Assembly: GCA_001898825.1 (NCBI GenBank)
Contig: MKVK01000048.1
Location: forward strand, 1-45,853
Reading direction: 5' to 3'
DNA: 45,853 nucleotides
DNA from: Magnetospirillum sp. 64-120
Lineage (GTDB): Bacteria > Pseudomonadota > Alphaproteobacteria > Rhodospirillales > Magnetospirillaceae
The notes beneath the pieces were generated by a model. That model saw only the letters and a list, made by a program, of their open reading frames with translations, made no database searches and was not told where the DNA came from. The position numbers and the translations under genes were made by a program. Shown here piece after piece: positions 1 through 8,742 of this stretch (position 1 is the first letter of the stretch; the number at the start of each line of letters is the position of its first letter).

Positions 1-1
1 G

Positions 2-3000
2 ATCGATTCGCAGACGGGCGAATACACCTTCACGCCGTCGGGCCAGGACGGCCTGAATGTGGGCGACACCGCCACCCAGACCTTCCAGGTGGTGGCTTGG
101 GATGGCGACATGGCCAGCGCGCCGCATGACGTCACGGTGACCATCGACGGTTCGGACGACGCGACCGTGGTGACCGGCAGCGTTGATCTGGGCGACATGG
201 CCGAGGATTCGGGTTCGATCCTGATCACCAGCCAGCAATTGCTGGCCAATGCCTCGGACGTGGACAACGCCCTTTCGGTGGCCAATGTGGAAGTTTCCGG
301 CGGCACGTTGGTGGACAACGGCAACGGCACCTGGACCTTTACCCCGGCCGCTGATTTCAACGGCAACATCGACATCACCTATGACGTGGTGACCGACGAC
401 GGCGCCGTGACCCCGGCGACCGCTTCGCTGGAAGTCACCGCGGTCGAGGACGAGGCGGTGATCACCACCACCGGCGGCACCGGTGACGAAAGCACCACCG
501 ACGCGGCCACCGTGGTTCAGGGCCAGATCGTGGCTTCCGACGCCGATGGCGGCATCGTGTCGTTCGATGTTGTGGCTGGTGGCGACCATCATGGTGCGCT
601 GAGCATCAACGCTGACGGCACCTTCACCTTCACGGCCGAAGATTCCAACTGGAACGGCACCGACACCTTCCAGGTGCAGCTGACCGACGGCGAAGGCAAC
701 GTCTACACCCAGTCCCTGACCATCACCGTCGATCCCACCAACGACGCCCCGGTGGTCAGCATGACCACGGAACTGGCCGCCGGCACCGAAGACACTTCGG
801 TGACCATCAGCAAGGCCGACCTGTTGGCCAACGCGTCCGACGTTGACGGCGACACCTTGACCGCCGCCAGCATCAGCGCCGACCACGGCACCATCGTCGA
901 CAACGGCGACGGCACCGTCACCTTCACGCCTGACGCCAATTACAATGGTCAGGTCACCTTCAGCTACACGGTGAGCGACGGCCATGGTGGCACCGCCCAG
1001 GGCAGCGCCACCATGAACCTGGCGGCGGTGAACGACGGCCCGGTGACCAGCGAAGTGACGCTGGCCGCCGGCACCGAAGACACCTCGGTGACCATCAGCA
1101 AGGCCGACCTGTTGGCCAATGCGTCCGACGTTGACGGCGACACCTTGACCGCCGCCAGCATCAGCGCCGACCACGGCACCATTGTGGACAACGGCGACGG
1201 CACCGTCACCTTCACGCCCGACGCCAACTACAACGGCGAAGTGACCTTCAGCTACAGCGTCAGCGACGGCCAGGGCGGCACCGCCCAGGGCAGCGCCACC
1301 ATGAACTTGGCGGCAGTGAACGACGGCCCGGTGACTAGCGAAGTGACGCTGGCCGCCGGCACCGAAGACACCTCGGTGACCATCAGCAAGGCGGACCTGT
1401 TGGCCAACGCGTCCGACGTTGACGGCGACACCTTGACCGCCGCCAGCATCAGCGCCGACCACGGCACCATTGTGGACAACGGTGACGGCACCGTCACCTT
1501 CACGCCCGACGCCAACTACAACGGCGAAGTGACCTTCAGCTACAGCGTCAGCGACGGCCAGGGCGGCACCGCCCAGGGCAGCGCCACCATGAACCTGGCG
1601 GCGGTGAACGACGGCCCGGTGACCAGCGAAGTGACGCTGGCCGCCGGCACCGAAGACACCTCGGTGACCATCAGCAAGGCGGCATTGCTGGCCAACGCGT
1701 CCGACGTTGACGGCGACACCTTGTCGGCGTCCGACATCACCGCCGACCACGGCACCATTGTGGACAACGGCGACGGCACCGTCACCTTCACCCCCGACGC
1801 CGATTATTACGGCGAAGTGACCTTCAGCTATACCATCAGCGACGGCCAGGGCGGCACCGTGCAGGGCACCGCCACCATGGATCTGGCCAATGTGGACGAC
1901 GGCACCGACATCACCGGCGACACCACGGGATCGGTGGCGGAAGACGGCAATCTGGTGGCCAGCGGCGACCTTGATGCCGCCGACGCTGACAAGACCCACG
2001 GCAGCCATGGCAACAATGGTTGGGGCAATGGCGACCAGGATGCCCCCGGCGGTTCCGGCGGCAACAACAACGCCGAGAATTCCGGTGGTTCCGGTCATGG
2101 TGGCGGCAACAACGGCAACCACGGCAATGACGGTGAATCGACCTTCGTCGCCACCACGGTGACCGACGAGCACGGGACCTTCACCATCAACGAAGACGGC
2201 GAGTGGACCTATACCCTGGACAACGACTCGCAGGCCGTGCAGTCGCTGGGCGCCGACGACCATCTGACCAAGACCTTCACCGTGCAGACCGACGACGGCA
2301 GCACCCAGACGGTGACCATCACCGTTGACGGTGCCAATGATGGCCCGACCACCGGCACCGTCGATCTGGGCGACGGTCTGGAAGACCAGTCGGTGATCAT
2401 CAGCAAGGCCGACCTGCTGGAAGGTGCGTCCGACATCGACGGCGACACCCTGTCGGTCAGCGGCATCACCGCCGACCACGGCACCATCGTCGACAACGGC
2501 GACGGCACCATCACCTTCACCCCCGATCCCGATTATTTCGGCGAGGTGAATTTCAGCTACACCATCAGTGACGGCCAAGGTGGCACCACCACCGGCACCG
2601 CCACCCTGGATCTGGCTGACGTGTCCGACAATATTGGCCCGGTGGCTGGCGACGACTCGCGCACCGACGTGACGGCGCAGTCCGCCGACCTGTCGGTGGA
2701 CGTGGGCGCCACCACCAGCGTTTCCGAAACCACCACCACCACCACCACGGTGGTCGGCTCGGCCGGTGTGGACATCGCTGATATCGCCGACATGGCCGAT
2801 CCCACCACCGGGACGGCGACGGCCAACTACTACAACGTCAATTCGTCCCTGGGCGGCAGTTCGGGCGCCGACAACGTGGTGGTCACCAACGACGTCAACG
2901 CCAGCATCAACCTGGGCGGCGGCAATGACGAACTGAGCGTCGGCGACGAAGTGAACAGCACCGTCAACCTGGGCAGCGGCACCAACGCCCTGGATGTCGG

Positions 3001-6000
3001 CGACGACATCAACGCCAGCGTCATCGGCGGTTCGGGCAACGACACGGTGCGGGTCGGCGACGACCTGAACAGCGGCGGCCTGTATCTGGGCGACGGCGAC
3101 AACCGGGTGCAGATCGGTGGCAACACCAGCGCTTCCATCAGCACCGGCTCGGGTGACGACACCATCCGCATCGGCGGCGAAGTGGACGCTTCCATCAGCA
3201 CTGGCGCGGGCAACGACCACGTGCAGGTTGGCTCGGACGTCAATTCCGCCATCGACATGGGTGACGGCAACGACAAGCTGTCCATCGGCGACGACGTCAG
3301 CGCCAGCATCAACCTGGGCGCCGGCGACGACCAACTGAAGATCGCCGACGACGTCTGGGCTTCGATCAATGCCGGCGACGGCAACGACAAGGTCGAGATC
3401 GGCGGCGACATCACCGCGACCGTCAGCATGGGGAACGGCAACGATTACCTGAAGGTGAGCGGCCAGAACATGTGGGGCAAGCTGGATGGCGGATCGGGCA
3501 CCGACTCGATCGAGCTGACCGGCATCACCAAGGCCCAGTGGAACGCCAATTACAACGGCATCCAGGACCGGGTGACCAATTTCGAGAACATCAAGTTCTC
3601 GGATGGCCAGGTGATCGGTGACGCCTCGGCGTTCTCGGGTGTCACCACGGTGACCACCCAGACCACCACCACCACCTATTCGACCCCGATCACCATCGAG
3701 GCCGACCTGAACGACACCGACGGCAGCGAGTCCTTGTCGGCGGTGACGGTCAGCGGCATCCCGGCGGGCGCGACAGTGACCCTGGAAGACGGCACCGTGC
3801 TGCAGGCCAATGCCGACGGCACCTACACGGTGAACGTCGACGCGGGCGAGGCGGTGACCTTGAACGTCAGCCAGGAAGGCAGCGCCCCTGACCTGTCCAA
3901 CCTGACCACCAGCGTCACCACCACCGAAGAAAACGGCGGCGACACCACGGTGACCACCGTGGTCGGCGAAGGCAGCGTCAGCTATGACGTGGTCAACGAC
4001 GAAGCCATCGCCACCGACGAAAACGTGTCGTTGACGCTGGACGTCAACGACCTGTTGGAAAATGACAGCGACGCCGATGGCGGTACTTTGTCCATCGTCG
4101 GTGTGGGCAACGCCACCCACGGCACGGTGACCCTGAACGCCGACGGCACCATCACCTTCGTGCCCGAACACGGGTTCTCGGGCGACGCCACCTTCACCTA
4201 CACCGTCAGCGACGGCCAGGGTGGCACCGACACCGCCACGGTCACCATCGAAGTGGCCGACGGCAACGACGACCCGACCATCACCGGCACCACCGGCGGC
4301 GTGGCGGCGGAAAGCACCTCCGACGCGCCCACCGTGGTCACCGGCTCCATCGTCGCCACCGACGCCGACGGCGACAGCCTGACCTATGCGGTGGTTGACG
4401 GCGGCGAGCCGCAGCATGGCTCGCTGACACTGAATGCCGACGGCACCTATTCCTACACCGCCGCCGACAACAACTGGTCCGGCACCGACACCTTCACGGT
4501 GCAGGTGTCCGACGGCAACGGCGGCACCACCACCCAGGCGGTGACCATCACCGTCACCCCCGAGGCCGACACGCCGACGGCCGCCGTTTCCGCCACCTTG
4601 GACGGCAACGCGGTAACCATCACCAATGTGGGCAACGCCTCGGCGTCCTATCACTCGTCCTATGGTTATTACATCATGGACAGCGACGGGAACCCGACGG
4701 TCGGCCAGATCATCTGGGGCGACGTCCAGGACACCGTGGGCAGCAGCTTCACCGTCAACGGCGTCAATCCCGACCAGGTGGGTTACTTCCTGATCCCCAA
4801 TGGCGACGGCCAGAATTGCGGCAAGATCACCGATGGTGAAAGCTGCACCTTCGCCAAGGACGGCAGCGGCAACTGGTACGTCATCGACTCGCAGGGCAAC
4901 CACCTGTCGGGTGCCGGCTCGAACGTGCTGTTCAGCGACAACGACCTGAACAAGAACGGCATCGACCGGGTTGAAGACAACACCGACACCTCGGGCAACC
5001 AGAACTGGGAAGACCTGACCACCGGCAGCGACCAGGATTACAACGACGCCAACTTCAACGTCGAAACCGACCTGTTCGCCACCGGCACCTACGAGAACTC
5101 GACGGTGACCGGCACCAACTCGTCCAACACCCTGGTGGGCGGCGCCGGTTCGGACAGCCTGTTCGGGCTGGACGGCAACGACGTCCTTTACGGCGACAAC
5201 GTCACCCAGGCGGCGTCCAGCGGTATCGACACCCGTGTCTATGCCGATTTGGACATCGAATACGGTTCGCCCGACAGCGGCGAGACCTTCACCTTCCAGG
5301 TCAGCGACTTGCCGGCCGGGGTGGTGCTGATGGCCGACGGTGTGGAACTGACCGCGGTCAACGGTGTCTACACCATCACCGCCGACCAGGTGGACAACCT
5401 GCAACTGGACATTCCCGGCTCGCTGGCCGGTTCCACCATCGGCCTGAACGTCACCGTTGTCAGCCATGACGGTTCCGACACCGCCTCGACCACCTCGCAC
5501 GCCAGCCTGGCCATCCCGGCCCTGACCTCGGACGGCAACGACTACATCGACGCGGGTTCCGGCAACGACACCGTCTATGGCGGTGGCGGCGCCGACTACA
5601 TCATCGGCGGGACCGGCAACGACGTGTTGAACGGTGGCGACGGCGCCGACTACATCATCGGCGGCGCCGGCACCGACAGCCTGATCGGTGGCGCTGGCAA
5701 CGACACCTTGGTGTTCACCGCCGACGACGGTTCCAGCACCTTCCGGCTGGGTGGCACCACCTACGACACCGCCGGTGACCAGGGGGGCGCCAACGGTTCG
5801 GGCGGCACCGGCGCCACCGTCAGCATCGAGGGGCACTACACCACGTCGGATACCTTCATCGGTGGCGACGGCACCGACACCTTGCAGATGACGGACGGCA
5901 ACGACTTCATCCACATCAGCAACGTCAGCAGTGTCGAACGCATCAATGCCGGTGCCGGTGACGACATCATCGACATGAATTACAGCGATGGTGGTTCGTA

Positions 6001-6499
6001 CAACTCGTTCACCCTGGACGGCGGCTCGGGCAACGACACCGTGTTCGCCAACAATGGTGACGACTACCTGATGGGTGGCTCGGGCAACGACTTCATGAGC
6101 GGCAATGCCGGCAATGACTATATGAACGGCGGTTCCGGCAACGACACCATGTATGGCGGTTCCGGCGACGACACCTTCGTCGGCGGCGACGGCAACGACG
6201 TCATGGTCGGTGGCGACGGCTCGGACACCTTCCTGTTCGACTTCCACAGCGGCAGCAAGGACACCATCGACGGCGGCTCCGGCAACAGCTGGACCGACAC
6301 GCTGGATCTGTCCGACGCGGTGGGCCAGACCTTCGTCATCACCACCGATGACGGTCACCAAAGCTGGACCATCACCGTGGACGGCGAAAACCATGGTGCC
6401 ATCAACATTGGTCACGACGTGGACGGCAGCGTCCATCTGACCACGACCAATGGCGACACCGTGGTCGACTTCGACAACATCGAGCAGATCAAGTGGTAG
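2..6499 (+). CDS. Giant VCBS/cadherin-like RTX protein, 5'-truncated by the window
   Basis: The frame is open from the first bases of the window, so the start lies upstream; about 2,165 residues are visible. In order they show VCBS and cadherin-like Ig modules (tandem 96-residue copies), a VCBS module interrupted by a Gly/Asn/His-rich insert (about 1990-2140), a further cadherin-like module, ten 19-residue Gly-Asp repeats (2900-3460), another cadherin/VCBS pair, a module ending in a DxDYNDANF motif typical of DUF4114-like domains (about 4600-5080), and two blocks of GGxGxDxx RTX nonapeptides (about 5520-5720 and 6030-6240). The last 80 residues look like a type I secretion C-terminus. By family knowledge such proteins are exported through an ABC/MFP/OMP channel, bind calcium outside the cell and act as adhesins or surface-layer proteins. 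No toxin or enzyme domain is visible. A strong terminator follows. The family is certain; the ligand is unknown. Confidence 0.9.
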   Translation: MDSQTGEYTFTPSGQDGLNVGDTATQTFQVVAWDGDMASAPHDVTVTIDGSDDATVVTGSVDLGDMAEDSGSILITSQQLLANASDVDNALSVANVEVSGGTLVDNGNGTWTFTPAADFNGNIDITYDVVTDDGAVTPATASLEVTAVEDEAVITTTGGTGDESTTDAATVVQGQIVASDADGGIVSFDVVAGGDHHGALSINADGTFTFTAEDSNWNGTDTFQVQLTDGEGNVYTQSLTITVDPTNDAPVVSMTTELAAGTEDTSVTISKADLLANASDVDGDTLTAASISADHGTIVDNGDGTVTFTPDANYNGQVTFSYTVSDGHGGTAQGSATMNLAAVNDGPVTSEVTLAAGTEDTSVTISKADLLANASDVDGDTLTAASISADHGTIVDNGDGTVTFTPDANYNGEVTFSYSVSDGQGGTAQGSATMNLAAVNDGPVTSEVTLAAGTEDTSVTISKADLLANASDVDGDTLTAASISADHGTIVDNGDGTVTFTPDANYNGEVTFSYSVSDGQGGTAQGSATMNLAAVNDGPVTSEVTLAAGTEDTSVTISKAALLANASDVDGDTLSASDITADHGTIVDNGDGTVTFTPDADYYGEVTFSYTISDGQGGTVQGTATMDLANVDDGTDITGDTTGSVAEDGNLVASGDLDAADADKTHGSHGNNGWGNGDQDAPGGSGGNNNAENSGGSGHGGGNNGNHGNDGESTFVATTVTDEHGTFTINEDGEWTYTLDNDSQAVQSLGADDHLTKTFTVQTDDGSTQTVTITVDGANDGPTTGTVDLGDGLEDQSVIISKADLLEGASDIDGDTLSVSGITADHGTIVDNGDGTITFTPDPDYFGEVNFSYTISDGQGGTTTGTATLDLADVSDNIGPVAGDDSRTDVTAQSADLSVDVGATTSVSETTTTTTTVVGSAGVDIADIADMADPTTGTATANYYNVNSSLGGSSGADNVVVTNDVNASINLGGGNDELSVGDEVNSTVNLGSGTNALDVGDDINASVIGGSGNDTVRVGDDLNSGGLYLGDGDNRVQIGGNTSASISTGSGDDTIRIGGEVDASISTGAGNDHVQVGSDVNSAIDMGDGNDKLSIGDDVSASINLGAGDDQLKIADDVWASINAGDGNDKVEIGGDITATVSMGNGNDYLKVSGQNMWGKLDGGSGTDSIELTGITKAQWNANYNGIQDRVTNFENIKFSDGQVIGDASAFSGVTTVTTQTTTTTYSTPITIEADLNDTDGSESLSAVTVSGIPAGATVTLEDGTVLQANADGTYTVNVDAGEAVTLNVSQEGSAPDLSNLTTSVTTTEENGGDTTVTTVVGEGSVSYDVVNDEAIATDENVSLTLDVNDLLENDSDADGGTLSIVGVGNATHGTVTLNADGTITFVPEHGFSGDATFTYTVSDGQGGTDTATVTIEVADGNDDPTITGTTGGVAAESTSDAPTVVTGSIVATDADGDSLTYAVVDGGEPQHGSLTLNADGTYSYTAADNNWSGTDTFTVQVSDGNGGTTTQAVTITVTPEADTPTAAVSATLDGNAVTITNVGNASASYHSSYGYYIMDSDGNPTVGQIIWGDVQDTVGSSFTVNGVNPDQVGYFLIPNGDGQNCGKITDGESCTFAKDGSGNWYVIDSQGNHLSGAGSNVLFSDNDLNKNGIDRVEDNTDTSGNQNWEDLTTGSDQDYNDANFNVETDLFATGTYENSTVTGTNSSNTLVGGAGSDSLFGLDGNDVLYGDNVTQAASSGIDTRVYADLDIEYGSPDSGETFTFQVSDLPAGVVLMADGVELTAVNGVYTITADQVDNLQLDIPGSLAGSTIGLNVTVVSHDGSDTASTTSHASLAIPALTSDGNDYIDAGSGNDTVYGGGGADYIIGGTGNDVLNGGDGADYIIGGAGTDSLIGGAGNDTLVFTADDGSSTFRLGGTTYDTAGDQGGANGSGGTGATVSIEGHYTTSDTFIGGDGTDTLQMTDGNDFIHISNVSSVERINAGAGDDIIDMNYSDGGSYNSFTLDGGSGNDTVFANNGDDYLMGGSGNDFMSGNAGNDYMNGGSGNDTMYGGSGDDTFVGGDGNDVMVGGDGSDTFLFDFHSGSKDTIDGGSGNSWTDTLDLSDAVGQTFVITTDDGHQSWTITVDGENHGAINIGHDVDGSVHLTTTNGDTVVDFDNIEQIKW
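782..1900 (+). repeat. Four tandem 288-bp repeats (96-aa cadherin-like modules)
   Basis: The same coding phase (GTEDTSVTISKA) recurs at 782, 1070, 1358 and 1646, exactly 288 bp apart. Copies 2 and 3 differ by only a handful of bases, while copy 4 diverges from about 1680 on. Each unit encodes one 96-residue cadherin-like Ig fold with DVDGDTLT and DGTVTFTP motifs. The near-identity points to recent duplication or gene conversion, so copy number may vary between strains. Confidence 0.9.
2900..3460 (+). repeat. About ten 57-bp repeats encoding a 19-residue Gly-Asp beta-roll motif
   Basis: Consecutive units of 19 residues follow the pattern A-S-I-x-x-G-x-G-N-D-x-(L/V)-x-(I/V)-G-D-D-(V/I)-x. Each unit contains one RTX-like GxGND turn and one GDD turn, so it resembles two RTX nonapeptides fused into a single longer coil. 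A calcium-binding parallel beta-roll is a reasonable inference. At DNA level the units are well diverged, unlike the 288-bp repeats. Confidence 0.8.
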
Positions 6500-6522
6500 T
6501 ATTGCAGCGCTGAAGCTTTTGG

Positions 6523-6561
6523 ACGGACCTGCCTTGTGCAAACAAGGCAGGTCCGTTTTTT
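6523..6561 (+). terminator. Rho-independent terminator after the RTX gene
   Basis: There is a perfect 14-bp stem (6523-6536 with 6543-6556), a 6-nt loop and a T6 run. It starts 24 bp after the RTX stop codon and separates that gene from the kinase-like gene. Confidence 0.95.
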
Positions 6562-6643
6562 GTTCATGCTATTCCAAGGGTGGACAGGGCTTTGCGAAAA
6601 GCTCAGCATATATTTTGGGACGGGGACTGAAAGGCGGGGAGAA

Positions 6644-7531
6644 ATGGAACGCATCGGCAAATATGTGATCCATAAAAGCGTGCCCACATCCGGTTACGCC
6701 CGCATCTTGCTGTGCAAGGATCCGGATTTGCAGATTCCGGTGGCGGTCAAGGCCTTTGCGCCCAAGGCGGAGGAAAATCCGGTTCTGTCTGCACCGCAAT
6801 GGTTGGCCCGCTTCCAGGCCGAGGCCCGTGCCCTGGCGGCCTTCGACCATCCGCAAGTGATCGCCGTCAAGACCATGGACCGGGGGGCGGATGGGGTGCC
6901 GTTCTTCGTCATGCCCTATATGGCGGGATCGTTGGTGGCTGAAATCGGCCGCGACGGGGTGGCGGAAGGGGCCGAGGCGGCCCGCCGCCTGCCGCTGGCA
7001 AGAGCCATGGCGGTGTTGAAGCAGGCTTCTGCCGGCTTGATGGCGCTTCATCGCAACAATTATGTGCATCGCGCGGTTCAGCCCAGCAACCTGCTGCTGA
7101 CGGCGCGGGAAAACGGCCAGATCAAGTTGGCCGATTTCAGCATGGTGAAGCTGCCCGACCGGAATCCGCCGCTGCCCGACCATTGGGTCGGCGGAACCGC
7201 GTATTGCGCCCCGGAACAGCTGGAAGGCGCCACCGCCGTGGATGCCCGCGCTGACGTGTTTTCCCTGGGGGCGCTGGCCTATCGTCTGCTGACCGGCGAG
7301 CTGCCGCAACTGGGCCAGGGGCCGGTGTGCCTGCCCGAGCGCCATCAGCCGGCTTTGGTCGATCTGGTGGGGCGTGCCACCGACCCCGACCCGGGCAGGC
7401 GTCCGGCCCATGCCGGGGCGTTTCTGCAGGCCTTGGGGCAAGTCCCCCCGGAAGCCCTGGCCAAGCCCAAGGTCCAGGTGGTGCCGGTGCGGCGCCCGAC
7501 GGTGGCGTTGAAGAAAGTGGCGTCGCAATAA
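6644..7531 (+). CDS. Serine/threonine kinase-fold protein, probable pseudokinase
   Basis: A 295-residue Hanks-type kinase fold that lacks key catalytic residues. Present: the VAVK lysine (K36), an alpha-C glutamate (E60), the Asn of the catalytic loop (N149), the Asp of the DFG position (D164), an APE motif (189-191) and the helix-F Asp (D204). Altered: HRDxKxxN reads HRAVQPSN (142-149), so both the catalytic Asp and the following Lys are lost; DFG reads DFS; and the glycine-rich loop is degenerate (KSVPTSGYAR). No transmembrane helix or sensor domain follows; the tail (265-295) is Pro/Lys/Val-rich. The start at 6644 is chosen because a GGGGAG ribosome site precedes it and the kinase domain begins at once (ERIGKYVIHK); longer in-frame starts overlap the upstream terminator. 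A role as a non-catalytic nucleotide or protein binder is inferred. Confidence 0.85.
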   Translation: MERIGKYVIHKSVPTSGYARILLCKDPDLQIPVAVKAFAPKAEENPVLSAPQWLARFQAEARALAAFDHPQVIAVKTMDRGADGVPFFVMPYMAGSLVAEIGRDGVAEGAEAARRLPLARAMAVLKQASAGLMALHRNNYVHRAVQPSNLLLTARENGQIKLADFSMVKLPDRNPPLPDHWVGGTAYCAPEQLEGATAVDARADVFSLGALAYRLLTGELPQLGQGPVCLPERHQPALVDLVGRATDPDPGRRPAHAGAFLQALGQVPPEALAKPKVQVVPVRRPTVALKKVASQ

Positions 7532-7587
7532 AGCGAAATCATGGGCGGTGACTTGCGTCGCCGCCCCGCCTTCGCCATGCTGGCGCC

Positions 7588-8367
7588 ATGACCGACATCT
7601 CTCCCCTGATTCCGCGTGTGGCCCTGGTGACTGGGGCAGCCCGCCGCCTGGGCCGCGCCATGGCGCTGGAACTGGCGCAAATGGGCTTTGCCGTGGCGCT
7701 GCACCATTCCCGATCCGGCGCCGAGGCGGCCGCCCTGGCCGATCACATCGTCGCTGGCGGCGGCAAGGCGGTCCTGGTGTCCGGCGACCTGTCCAACGAG
7801 GCCGACATGGCCCGATTACTGCCCCAGGCCGAAGCCGCCCTGGGGCCCGTCGGCGTGCTGGTCAACAATGCCTCGACCTTCGAACGCGACGAAGTGGACA
7901 GCGCCACCCGGCAGTCGTGGGATTTCCACATGGAGGTCAACCTGCGCGCCCCCTTCGTGCTGTCCCAGGCCATGGCCCAACGCCTGCCGGAAGGCGCCCA
8001 GGGGGTGATCGTCAACCTGATCGATCAGCGGGTGTGGAACCTGACCCCGCACTTCACCACCTACACCCTGTCCAAAGCGGGGCTGTGGACGTTGACCCAA
8101 ACGCTGGCCTTGGCTTTGGCCCCGCGCATTCGGGTCGCCGCCATCGGTCCCGGCCCGGCGCTGCCTTCGGTTCGGCAAAGTCAGGAGCAGTTCGACGCCC
8201 AATGCGCCACCACGCCCTTGGGCTGTGGCACCTCGCCGGACGAAATCGCTTCTGGGTTGCGTTTCATTCTGGCCAGTCGCTCGTTCACTGGGCAGATGCT
8301 GGCTTTGGACGGCGGACAGCATTTGCAATGGTCGCCGGCCCAGCCCGGTCAGCGGGTGGAAGAATAG
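7588..8367 (+). CDS. SDR-family oxidoreductase, pteridine-reductase (FolM)-like
   Basis: A 259-residue short-chain dehydrogenase. The cofactor motif is TGAARRLG (15-22), the TGxxxRxG form used by NADPH-dependent pteridine reductases rather than the classical TGxxxGxG. NNAS (93-96) is present. The catalytic set is Asp146 (NLIDQR) with Tyr159 and Lys163 (YTLSK): Asp stands in place of the usual Ser, as in PTR1 and FolM. This points to reduction of dihydropterins or dihydrofolate in the cytoplasm, by family knowledge. It lies 56 bp after the kinase-like gene in the same direction and is followed by a 375-bp gap. Substrate is uncertain. Confidence 0.8.
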   Translation: MTDISPLIPRVALVTGAARRLGRAMALELAQMGFAVALHHSRSGAEAAALADHIVAGGGKAVLVSGDLSNEADMARLLPQAEAALGPVGVLVNNASTFERDEVDSATRQSWDFHMEVNLRAPFVLSQAMAQRLPEGAQGVIVNLIDQRVWNLTPHFTTYTLSKAGLWTLTQTLALALAPRIRVAAIGPGPALPSVRQSQEQFDAQCATTPLGCGTSPDEIASGLRFILASRSFTGQMLALDGGQHLQWSPAQPGQRVEE

Positions 8368-8742
8368 GGGGGTGGTGAATGCGTACTCTAAAGGATGGGG
8401 GCTAGTGACTTGTGGGGGCAGGGGAAACGGTTTTTCGGCGTTAAGTTTTGCACAGCCCGGAAGGGGCGCGATATCTGCCCCATCCCCCCGACAGAGTCCA
8501 GAAGAAAAACTTTATTTTTACAACCCGTTTACTCTTGACTGATGCTAAGTGCATGAAAACAAAGGATTTCACATTTCTGCATAGAAAATGGGCAATGCCG
8601 AGGAGTCCTAGGACTTCCAAGGGGAGGGGGCTGAAGCCCACAATTTGCCAACAGACTTATCCACAGGTTTCGTGGATATCCCGCTAGAGCCTTTGGATTC
8701 CTTCGCTTTTGAATTCTGTCCCCATAATGTGATCACCCGACC
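8368..8742 (+). other. 375-bp intergenic region with AT-rich core, palindrome and DnaA-box-like sites
   Basis: No gene is visible. An AT-rich core (about 8500-8590) stands out from the GC-rich surroundings. A perfect 12-bp palindrome AGTCCTAGGACT lies at 8604-8615. A perfect DnaA-box consensus TTATCCACA is at 8657-8665 and forms an inverted repeat with GTGGATA at 8672-8678 (7-bp arms, 7-nt spacer). A one-mismatch box TTTTGCACA is at 8446-8454. The region must also hold the uvrC promoter. Origin or DnaA-control function is speculative. Confidence 0.5.

Noticed and set aside
703-1791. Row of minus-strand reading frames about 85 codons long, spaced 288 bp, inside the RTX gene
   Set aside because: They are mirror images of the tandem repeats in a GC-rich frame, have low-complexity Ser/Val/Pro translations and no ribosome sites.
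2-6499. Calling the RTX protein a haemolysin or toxin
   Set aside because: Only repeats and adhesin-like folds are visible; there is no acylation site region, pore-forming hydrophobic domain or enzyme domain.
8368-8742. Declaring this gap the chromosomal origin
   Set aside because: Only one perfect DnaA box and one or two imperfect ones are present, and no origin-linked genes (dnaA, parAB, gidA, hemE) are nearby.
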